64,000 nucleotides of DNA from Cliona cf. orientalis. Taxonomy: Eukaryota > Porifera > Demospongiae > Clionaida > Clionaidae. The stretch covers positions 2,542,001-2,606,000 of the forward strand of contig OZ005695.1 of the NCBI GenBank assembly GCA_963930775.1. The letters are read 5' to 3'. The position numbers and the translations under genes are program-made. Every line of letters begins with the position of its first letter. Position 1 is the stretch's first letter. Under the pieces are notes generated by a model, which was not told the origin of the DNA, searched no databases, and worked only from the letters and a program-made list of their open reading frames with translations. Shown here in pieces: positions 1 through 9,639 of the stretch.

Positions 1-882
1 ACTGTTTATGTTCAGCACTTTTCCTGTGTTCTGAACAAACCTGTTGCCACGTATCTCAATTGAGCCATGACTATCAATTATAGAAAATAGTCCTTGCGTC
101 TCTGAGCGATTTCCGATGTTATTGTTAATAAAGTCACTGTTTGTGATAGTTACACTTCCTTGATTATACGCAATCTCTACTACCGTACCAAGAGTAATAT
201 TCTCAATTGTAGTGCTATCAATAACTAGGAAAATGGAGTTCCAAATAGAGATCATAGGCTCGTGCGCATTTATGTGAGAAAATGCGCGTTCTTGAATATG
301 AATCATTGAACCATTTCTCACCCAAAGTTGATCACTGTTGTGATTTTGCAAAAAAGTACTCCCAGTGATTGCAACTTCAAGAACAGTGTCTAGTCTTAGT
401 GAATAAATGTTGCCGTAATCATACTCATAAATGCTGGAGTTTTCAAATCTAAAGTTGCCAGTATTGTAAATTCCAAGCAATCCACAATTCATAAAAGTGA
501 TGCCACTGATCAATACATCTTCCAAGAAATGCAGCTCAAAATATCTAATGGGCGATGTGCAGTTGATAGTTGCAGCCTCAGACATCATTGCAAATGAAAT
601 AAGAGTGTTTATGGTGAGATTATAGTCAAGGATGTGCTCTCCAGGTTCCAGTTTCAGTGTCAAGTTGGTAGAGTGCAACTCGTTTGAAATAAACTTGGTG
701 AAAAACTGCTTCAAAGTGAGGCAGTGTTGTGAGTCAGATCTAGATTCATTGCAAAATGGACTCCTTGGTGTTATCTCAATGTAGAATGTTTCACCTTTCA
801 CAGATTGCCACTGGGTACTAGCAATGACTAAGATCAAGGTAGCTAGTACAGCTGTATGTGTAGCTGAGGGACACTTTTCCAT
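1..882 (-). CDS. Beta-helix single-pass membrane protein, copy 1 (partial, N-terminal part)
   Basis: This is the 5' part of the first of three tandem paralogs; the 3' part lies beyond the left edge. The ATG at 880-882 opens a frame that stays open for 294 codons to base 1. The protein starts MEKCPSATHTAVLATLILVI, a signal peptide that is cleaved probably near the VKGETFYI stretch. A run of short Asn-rich beta-strand repeats of the right-handed beta-helix (parallel pectate-lyase-like) kind follows, with many N-glycosylation sequons. It matches residues 1 to about 294 of the complete copy at 9640-12045 almost residue for residue. I infer a cell-surface or secretory-pathway protein. No binding partner can be read from the sequence. 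There are no introns in the visible part. Confidence 0.85.
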   Translation of the reverse strand, partial: MEKCPSATHTAVLATLILVIASTQWQSVKGETFYIEITPRSPFCNESRSDSQHCLTLKQFFTKFISNELHSTNLTLKLEPGEHILDYNLTINTLISFAMMSEAATINCTSPIRYFELHFLEDVLISGITFMNCGLLGIYNTGNFRFENSSIYEYDYGNIYSLRLDTVLEVAITGSTFLQNHNSDQLWVRNGSMIHIQERAFSHINAHEPMISIWNSIFLVIDSTTIENITLGTVVEIAYNQGSVTITNSDFINNNIGNRSETQGLFSIIDSHGSIEIRGNRFVQNTGKVLNINS

Positions 883-1010
883 TTTGAACAGGCACCCTCA
901 AGCTTGGCAACTCTCTACAAAAGGCACGAACAAACTGCCTTTAACTTGCTATTCTTATGACAATTAAACGGTACAGATCACAAGGTCCACACTTGACAAC
1001 GTGTGGGTGA
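883..1010 (-). promoter_or_regulatory. Conserved 5' flank of beta-helix copy 1
   Basis: The ~130 bp upstream of the ATG are almost the same in all three paralogs (883-1010, 6029-6170, 12046-12180). They include a block around GGTACAG(A/G)TCACAAGGTCCACAC. Conservation here likely reflects both recent duplication and a shared 5' UTR or promoter. No clear TATA box is seen. Confidence 0.4.
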
Positions 1011-2874
1011 CGGTTACAGGCCTAGGGCAAACTTGCCCCACCCCCATTGTTGGGAAAACAGGATGTAGCTACACGGCCCTCAGCAATGAATTCATGACAG
1101 GACAATGGAAGCCATACTATGAATAAATTCAATAATAGTGGCTACTGCATGGGCGAGTCTATGGGACTAGACCAAATGCATGTAGATAGGTATAGGTAGC
1201 TATAGTTACCAGGGCTTATCAAGCTGCCACAATCAGAGTGGTGCCACGAGCCTTCCACAACACCCATTGTTGGCTAGTACACCCCACTGACTGAGACATT
1301 CCAGAGAAGCATTGATCCCACTGTACACCATTTGTTGTATAGACTAATTATTATTTCTGATAAAGGTCATCAGTCACTAGACTCAATAATTTAATTAGAT
1401 CTTGCACTATCTGGCTCAGTAGTGCATGTGAATACAAGTAATGCTCTCTTGTCACCAGAGGTATGTGGATCCACCTACACAGACAATATAATACATGGAC
1501 CTGCAGAGATTAGGGTTGAGTGTGCAGGAGTTTCCTCCCCAGAATTTCAAGTGTAGACTATAGCAGCTACTAATTATTTTTGGTAGTACTTGCAATTCTG
1601 TGTACTCTTTTTGCTTCTTAATTTGGGGCATTAAAATTAAAAAAAAACTGTAGCTATGCCTTGCTACTTCAAGGATATACATAGTACATACCACTTTTGG
1701 TTTTAGGCTGGTAAGATGACCATAATAGATAGCTATATGTAGTACAAATCTGATGCAGTGGTTGGATATACCTAATTATAATATAAATCTACTAGAGTGA
1801 GACACTATCTGTGCTAAATATACCTTGGCATAGATTCATTTAGCTATCACGGGCTAAGGAGATCATACATACATACAGTATCCACTGAGACTACCTTCCT
1901 ACACCTGATTACCATGTGCACAAACTCTAATAGGATACATTAGCTAATTAATTCACAGCTATCATCTTTGCATGCATCCCAAGTCCTCATGATCTAATGG
2001 TGCGGTTAAAGGTTGATTGATCTGTCTACAGCACATAATTTCCACTAGTAGGTAGCTATTTGGGATATTTTCAATGAATTTGAGATTTAGTGAAAATTTC
2101 TAGCCACTTTAAACATTTATGTAATTTGACTAAGGTATAATAACTGCATGGTCTCCATACAGTCAGATTTTCCACAAGCAATAGTCTCACTATTAAATTT
2201 TGGTGGCAACGTCCCTCCTTTAATTCAAGTAGTTACTTTTTGTGTGCTTTTGCTTCTTAATTAGAGTCATTTTAAAACTGTAGCTATTCCACACTACTTC
2301 AAAGACATTTAGTCCCACAGTGGCTCTTCATGGTATTTGAAGCAACCTTAGATATGTGTACAAATCTGATGCAATGGTTGGACATAAATCTATTAAATTT
2401 TGTAGTCTTGCAAACCACACCCCTAGCTCTAATAAATATTCTTTCCTAGGAGGGACTGTCTTGCGAGACTTTGGGAAAATTATAATAATCATTGCATAGC
2501 TCATGAAGTATCCAGAGAGTCTATCTTCCTACACCTGTTTACCACAGACACAAATAGGATGCATTAATTGGGAATTCACCGCTATCATGTGATTGCATCA
2601 TAAGTGCTCATGATGTAATGGATGCAATAAAGAGATCAATCCGGCTATGCCGCATGACCTCCGCTAAGCAGGTCATGTATCTGAGCGGATATGCAAAATA
2701 ATATTATTATTATTAATTATAACTTAGCTGTGGCTTGATCAATATACACACTGGGTATATAGTCATGCATATCACTGAACCATATTTTCTTACTGAAATG
2801 GGCACATACATGTATTTCAAGTAGCTAGTTAAGTATAATAATGGCATGGATGGTCTGGTGCTATCAAGATATAT
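1011..2874. repeat. Spacer 1: two copies of a ~620-bp intergenic module
   Basis: There is no gene here. The spacer is built from two diverged tandem modules. Each ends with a recognisable block: 'cctacacctg(a/t)ttaccac', then 'gggaattcaccgctatc', then 'cctcatgat(c/g)taatgg'. The last block lies near 1994 and 2615, about 621 bp apart. Each module also carries a 'tacaaatctgatgca(g/a)tgg' block. The same module recurs in the spacers upstream of copies 2 and 3. Confidence 0.7.
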
Positions 2875-2990
2875 AGAATGTTTCACCTTTCACAGATTGA
2901 ATACTGGAAGTGCTTAAGATCAAGGTCACTATTACTGTAGCTAAGAGACATTTCTCTATTTTGAGAAAGCTCAATCAACTCTCAGCTCAT
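2875..2990 (-). pseudogene. Relic of a beta-helix gene 5' end (signal-peptide fragment)
   Basis: Read on the minus strand, the stretch resembles the first ~35 codons of the neighbouring beta-helix genes: IEKCLLATVIVTLILS, then QSVKGETFYI, then a stop. The start codon is changed (ATA instead of ATG), and similarity is lost soon after the FYI residues. The upstream side keeps the 'aagctcaatcaactctc' leader. It is a 5' fragment left by unequal duplication, not a working gene. A sister relic lies at 8912-9027. Confidence 0.65.
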
Positions 2991-3622
2991 ATTCAAATTT
3001 AACTTTGTCTAAACTTGAATACCTGCTCTCCTAGACAAGCTTGAGGGATTCACTAGACAAAGATAATGAGAGTGGGATCACCAACTCGATTTGTGGGTTA
3101 ACTAGTGGCTTCACTAAGTCCACCTAACAAAGCCACCAGAGAACACCCATATTATCAGCAATTATATTGCAATTACTTTGAAGTCTCGAGCTCATATCCA
3201 CAATGTTATGTACAATGTCATATATGTACACACATGCATGCACCGGTATATGCATGTATAAACCACACACACATGTACACATGCACACATATTAAAGGGA
3301 AATCACTAATCATGGACCATACCCTAGTTGAGAACCTAGGACCGAAGATCCTCGCAGTACTACCCCTTGCTGTGCATACGTGCGTGGGGTAACACGATTT
3401 AGAAGTGATCCATTTGTGAATGTAAAACTATCAAATAAAATTGGGGAAAGAAACTCAACATAAGATTACATACCATTCATGCATACAGGGTGTAAATACT
3501 ATGACATTGTATCACTGATGTTCACAACAAAAAATATTCCTATATGGCCATTCAATAACAGTTCCTAGCTAACTTACATTACACATCACTAAACAATGAC
3601 CATTCTCTCTACTGATACAATG
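2991..3622. other. 3' flank of beta-helix copy 2
   Basis: There is no credible gene here. The stretch is closely similar to 9028-9639, the 3' flank of copy 3, and so belongs to the duplicated unit. It holds a short (CA/TG)-rich microsatellite near 3210-3290. Small open frames across it are not conserved in length between the two copies. Confidence 0.6.
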
Positions 3623-6028
3623 TTAAGCATTGCCCATGAGAGGGGCAAGGTCAGGATCGTCAGTTTCTAACTTCTTGACTCCAATGCCGACAGATTTCTT
3701 ACACTTCCGGCAGTAGGCATATGAGAGTGCAGCAGTTAAAATGGTTGCAAACACTAGGAAAACTACTATTGGAACAGCAATAGCTACAGCAATGCCACTA
3801 TCAAAGTGGTGAACTCTAGTCGGAGGGATGGTAGATGTGGTTACAGTTGAGGGTTCATTTTCATTTACATCATAAAGCAAACAGTTCGGGAAATTTGGAT
3901 CGTTATAGTGGTAAAGTGTGAGAGGAGAGATGTTTACATTAGCACTACAGGCACTAATAACAGGTCCCATGTCTGCTGAATTGTTGAAAATGTGAGTGAC
4001 TCCAATCACTAAGCTGCTTCCATTTATGGAAATGACTCCTCCTCTTTTCTCTGCTCTGTTAAAGCCAAGCTGACTGTTGAACAATATGTTCACTGAACTG
4101 TTAGTATCCCTTACATACATAACACCACCTTCAATCCCAGCTTGATTATTGAGGAAAGAATTAAAACTTATACGAAATACACTCCGAGAAAATGTTGCAA
4201 ACACACCTCCTTGTGAGCCTGCTGTGTTGTGATCAAAGAAGGCAGGCCCATTAATCAGGAAAAGGGTGCTGTTGCTTTCATAGTATTCATTAGTCTGTGG
4301 CTCAATCATCATTACGCCGCCATTCCGTTCAGCATGGTTATAGCTAAAATTTCCACCAGATATCACTACCTCACTCATATCAGCGGAAGTGCAAATGGCA
4401 CCTCCATCGGCTTCAGCCCTGTTGGAAAGGAAATTACTTTCTACTGTTTGAATGTGTCCCGAGTTCAGGGCTAGAGCACCACAGTTTTGAGCCAAATTAC
4501 TAAGAAATGTAGATCCGAATGTGAGAGTGTCTGCAGCATCTATATAAACAGCTCCAGCATAACCATGAGGTGCAGTATTATTAGAAAATGTACTGTTCGC
4601 TAGGAGTACTGTATGCAGTAGTTCCCCTTCAGTAGTGATAGCTCCACCATGACCCTCAGTAGCAATATTGTTGTCAAATGTTGTCATGATGGTCCCAAAA
4701 GTACAAGTGGTGGAAGCATTAATGTACACTGCTCCTGCTTGGGGTGCACAATTGTGGCTAAAGATGCTTGAATTGATGGTCACCTCACTCAAGGGGGAAT
4801 CCACTTCAATATGCAATGCACCCCCACTTCCGTTGATAATGGCAGAATTGTTAAAAAAAGAGCTTTGTGAAATTTTGAGTAATGCTCTATCCGACTCATT
4901 GAATTTATAATCATGTTCATATACAGTCATTGCCGCTCCGCCGTTCTCATTTTTAGTGTTGCCAGAGAAATTGCAGTCATCTACTATCACATGACTATCT
5001 GAGACTATTAGATTTATTGCTCCATCGGTGTTGCGAGTGAAGTTATTCTGGCTAATTGTAAGTAACACACTTGTAGCATTGATATCAAGTGCTGCTCCTG
5101 GACCTGCATTGTCGATGAAACTATTTTGGTCTATGGTTGTTTCATTAACACTGTTTATGTTCAGCACTTTTCCTGTGTTCTGAGCAAACCTGTTGTCACA
5201 TATCTTGATTGAGCCACGGCTATCAATAGAAAGCAGTCCTTGCATCTCTGAGCGATTTCCGATGTTGTTGTTGATAAAGTCACAGTTTGTAATAGTCACA
5301 CTTTCTTGATTATTCATAATCTCTACTGCTGTACCATGAGTAATATTCTCAAATGTAGTGCTATCAATAATTAGGAAAGTGGAGTTCAAACTAGAGATCA
5401 CAGGCTCGTATGCATTTATGTGAGAAAATGTGCACTCTTGAATACGAATCATTGAGCCATTTCCCACCCAAAGTTGACCACTGTTGTGATTTTGCAAGAA
5501 AGTGCTCCCAGTGATTGCAACTTCGATAACGGAGTCCAGCCTTAGTGAATAAATGTTGCCATAATCATACTCATAAATGCTGGAGTTTTCAAATCTAAAA
5601 TTGCCAGTGTTGTAAATTGCAAGCAATCCACAATCCATAAAAGTGATACCACTGATCAATACGTCTTCCAAGAAATGCAGCTGAAAATATCTAATGGGCG
5701 ATGTGCAGTTGATAGTAGCAGCCTCAGACATCATTGCAAATGAGACAAGAGTGGTTATGGTGAGATTATAGTCAAGGATGTGCTCTCCAGGTTCCAGTTC
5801 CAGTGTCAAGTTGGTAGAATTCAACTCATTTGAAATAAACTAGGTGAAAAAATGCTGCAAAGTGAGGCAATGTTGTGGGTCTGATCCAGATTCATTGCAA
5901 AATGGACTCCTTGGTGTTAGCTCGATGTAGAATGTTTCACCTTTCACAGACTGCCACTGGGTACTAGCAATGACTAAAATCAAGATAGCTACTACAGCTG
6001 TATATGAAGCTGAGGGACACTTTTTCAT
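3623..6028 (-). pseudogene. Beta-helix membrane protein, copy 2, interrupted by one in-frame TAG
   Basis: The full-length frame (802 codons including the stop) has exactly the same length as copy 3 at 9640-12045, with no indel that breaks frame. It has a signal peptide from the ATG at 6026-6028 (MKKCPSASYTAVVAILILVI), beta-helix repeats, a transmembrane segment (GIAVAIAVPIVVFLVFATIL), a basic CRKCKKS stop-transfer and the acidic tail ETDDPDLAPL. At 5840-5842 the codon is TAG where both other copies have AAG (Lys, in FFTKFI). Only residues 1-62 would be made from the native start; a restart at an internal Met would lack the signal peptide. One substitution in an otherwise open frame means either a very young pseudogene, a polymorphic null allele or a sequencing error. 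Confidence 0.8.
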
Positions 6029-8911
6029 TTTGAATAGGCACCCTCAAGCTTGGTAACTCTCTACAAAAGGTACGAACAAACCGCCTTTAAATACAGATCT
6101 TACTATTTCCGAGTATGACAATTAACGGTACAGGTCACAAGGTCCACACCTGACAGTGTGTGAGTCACGGTGATAGGGCAAACTTGCCCCTCCCCCATTG
6201 TTGGGAAAACAGGATGTAGCTACATTGCCCTCAACAATGAATTCATGACGGGACAATGGAGCCATACTATGAATAAATTTAATAATAGTGGCTACTGCAT
6301 GGGCGAGTCTAGTCAATGGGACTAGGCCACATGCATGTAGGTAGGTAGCTATTATAGTTCCCAAGGCTTATCGAGCCACCACAGTCAGAGTGGCACCATA
6401 AGCCTTCCACACCACCCATTGTTGGCTAGTATACCCTGCTGAGACATTCCAGAGAAGCACTGAACCCAGCTGCACACATGTATTGTAAATAATATTACAA
6501 TTTTAGACTAATTAGCTATTATTTTTTTTTTGATAAAGGTCATCAGTCACTAGACTGAATAGATCTTGCACTGTCTCAGTAGTGCATGTGTATACAAGTA
6601 ATGCTCACTTGTTATCAGAGGTACGTGGATCCACCTACACAGACAACATAATACATGCAGCTGCAGAGATTAGGGTTGAGTGCCGCAGGAGTTTTCCATC
6701 CCTGAAATTGATTCCCTCCCTAGAATTTCAAGTGTAGACTATAGCAGCTACTAATTATGTTTGGCAGTACTTGCAATTCTGTGTAGCTACTCTTTTTACT
6801 TCTTAATTTGGGCCATTAAAAAAACTGTAGCTATGCCTCGCTACCTCAAGGACATAGTACATACCACTTTTGGTTTTAGGCTGGTAAGATGACCATAGTA
6901 GATGGCTATGTAGTACAAATCTGATGCAGTGGTTGGACATACCCAATTATAATATAGATCTACTAGAGTGAGACGCCGTGCTACATATACCTTGGCATAG
7001 ATTCATTCAGTTATATTATCATGGGCTAAGGAGGTCATATAGTATCCACTGCATGAGACTACCTTCCTACACCTGATTACCATGTGCATAAACTCTAACA
7101 GGATACATTAGCTAATTGGGAATTCACCGCTATCGTCATTGCATGCATTCCATGTTCTCATGATCTAATGGTGAGGTTAAAGGTTGATCGATCTGTCGAT
7201 AGCACATGATTTCCACTAGTAGGTATTTGGGATTATTTTCAATGAATTTGAGATTTAGTGAAAATTTCTAGCCACTTTCATATAATTTGACTAAGGTATA
7301 ATAACTGCATGGTCTCTATATACAATCAGATTTTCCCCAAGCAATAGTCTCACTATTAAATTTTGGTGGTAATGTCCCTCTTCTAATTCAAGTAGCTAGC
7401 TACTTTTTGTGTGCTCTTTTGCTTCTTAATTAGAGCCATTTTAAAACTGTAGCTATTCCACACTACTTCAAAGACATTAGATTTTAGTCCCACAGTGGCT
7501 CCGACTTCATGGTATTTGAAGCTACCTTAGATATGTGTACAAATCTGATGCAATGGTTGGACATAAACCTATTAATTTTGTAGTCTTGCAAACCACACCC
7601 CTAACTCTATAAATGCAAAAAAGAAAACATTCTTTCGTAGGAGGGACTGTCTTGTGAGACTATCATTCATTTTGGGAAATAAATATTAGTTAGACACAGT
7701 TTAGGAGGTTTCTACATGATTTAGAAGACCAAAGGGCTCTATGTAGAATCCTGAGCGAAGCGAGGGTTCTACGGAGCCCTGAGGTCTTAGAATCTAAATC
7801 ATGTAGCTAGAAACCGACTAAACAGTGTCTAACAAGTTTAGATCATAATAGTAGAACACTGTGATACCCTGAGGATACTAAGTTGTAGGGGTTCTATCAA
7901 AATTTTGTAGGGTTCTATCACATATTATAGGTACCTGTTGATGACCAATCAGATTGCAGTATTTGTTACAAGTATGATCTAATCATTGCATAGTCATTCT
8001 GTAACAGTATCCACAGAGTCTATCTTTCTACACCTGATTACCACATACACAAATAGGATGGATTTTTAGTTGGGAATTCACCACTATCATCCTAAGTCCT
8101 CATGATCTAATGGTGCGATTAAAGGTTGATCGATCTGGCTACAGCACATGACTTCCGCTTGATTATTTTAATGAATTTGATGGAACAAGATGTAGTATCT
8201 ACCTAGATAATTAGACTAGGCAGAGCCTGGTATAATAATTGGTCTCCATGCAATCAGATCTTCCTTGAGAGACATGCAGTCCCACTGGCTATTAAAATTT
8301 CGGCGCTAATGTCCTCAAGTACTTTTTGTATGCTCCTTTTACTTCTTAATTTGAGCCATTTAAAAACTGTAACTATGCCTCACTACTTCAAAGACATAGC
8401 CGCACTCTTCATAGGTTCAGTATTTGAAGCTATATAATATACCTTAGATAGATATGTGGTACAAATCTGATGCAATGGTTGGACATAAATCTACTTGTAG
8501 TCTTGTGAACCACACCCCTAGCTCTATAAATGCAAATATTCTTTCGTAGGAGGGACTGTCTTGCGAGATTTTTGGGAAAATTAATAATCATTGCATAGTC
8601 ATGCAGTATCCACAGAGTCTACCTTCCTACACCTGTTTACCACAGACACAAATGGGATCCATCAATTGAGAATTCGCTGCTATCATATGATTGCATCATA
8701 AGTCCTCATGATGTAATGGATGCGATAAAGAGGTCAATCCGGCTATGCCACATGACCTCCGCTAAACAGGTCATCATGTATCTGAGCGGATATGCAAAAT
8801 TAATTATTTTAACTTACTGAAATGGGCACATACATGTATTTCAAGTTGCTAGTTAAGGTATATCAAGCATAATAATGGCATGGATGGTCTGGTGCTATCA
8901 ATAAAGATATA
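6029..8911. repeat. Spacer 2: conserved 5' flank plus three intergenic modules
   Basis: The first ~140 bp repeat the conserved upstream block of the beta-helix genes. Beyond it lie three diverged ~600-650-bp modules, with marker blocks near 7164, 8105 and 8711. The wider 941-bp spacing between the first two is explained by an insertion of ~290 bp (about 7687-7980) that holds a long hairpin. There is no gene. Confidence 0.65.
7689..7833. mobile_element. Hairpin (foldback) MITE-like element
   Basis: The ends are perfect 9-bp inverted copies (GTTAGACAC ... GTGTCTAAC). The inverted similarity goes on, with small gaps, through 'GGTTTCTA...ATGATTTAG' and 'AGGGCTC', down to a small loop GAGCGAAGCGA near 7752-7762. 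The whole 145 bp would fold into one stem. It sits inside an insertion of ~290 bp that is absent from the matching place in the other modules (for example 13975-14000), so it arrived after the modules duplicated. There is no coding capacity, and I do not assign a superfamily. Confidence 0.65.
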
Positions 8912-9027
8912 GAATGTTTCGCCTTTCACAGATTGGGTAATGGAAATGTTTAAGATCAAGATCACTATCACTGTAGCTAAGAGACATTTCTCCATTTTAA
9001 GAAAGCTCAATCAACTCTCAGCTCACC
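8912..9027 (-). pseudogene. Second relic of a beta-helix gene 5' end
   Basis: Minus-strand reading from an intact ATG at 8993-8995 gives MEKCLLATVIVILILNISIT, then QSVKGETFYI, clearly derived from the signal-peptide region of the neighbouring genes. Similarity to those genes stops right after FYI, and the frame then enters spacer sequence. It is a sister of the relic at 2875-2990 and shares its leader. Unlike that one it keeps a start codon, so a short secreted peptide cannot be fully excluded, but I regard it as a gene fragment. Confidence 0.6.
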
Positions 9028-9639
9028 TTCAGTTACACCCGAAAATTAATGTAAACTCTGTCTAAACTTGAACACCTGCTCTCCTAGATAAGCTTGAGAA
9101 ATAGGATGTCCAAAACAACCAACAAAGGGATTCACTTAGACAAAGATAATGAGAGTGGGATCACAAACTCAATTTGTGGGTTAACTAGTGGCTTCACTAA
9201 GTCTACTTAACTAAGCCACCAGAGAATAGCCATATTGCCAGCAATCAACATATATTGCAATTACTTTGAAGTCTCGAGCTCACATCCACAATATCATGTA
9301 CATACATGTACACACAAAGGCAAATCACTAATCATGGGTCACACCCTAGTTGAGAAGCTAGGACCGAAGATCCTCGCAGTACTACCCCTTGCCGTGCATA
9401 TGGTGTGGGGTAACATAATTTAGAAGTGATCCATTTGTGAATGTAAATAAAATTGGGGAAAGAAACTCAACATAAAATTACATACCAGTCATGCATACAG
9501 GGTGTAAGTACTATGACATTGTATCACTGATGTTCACAAAAAAAAACGTATTCCTATATGGCCATTCAATAACAGTTCCTAGCTAACTCAGTACATTATA
9601 CATCACTAAACAATGACCATTCTCTCTACTGATACAATG
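9028..9639. other. 3' flank of beta-helix copy 3
   Basis: This is a duplicate of 2991-3622 with small indels. No gene is seen. The last ~200 bp before the stop codon are very similar in both copies and probably hold the 3' UTR. Confidence 0.55.

Noticed and set aside
1452..1694. 80-codon minus-strand frame, also seen in similar form in other modules
   Set aside because: It follows the repeated module but is broken or shifted in the other copies, so it is not a conserved gene.
3105..3392. 95-codon plus-strand frame in the 3' flank of beta-helix copy 2
   Set aside because: The duplicate of this flank (9028-9639) keeps only a 62-codon, shifted version, so no coding constraint is visible; part of it is a CA-rich repeat.
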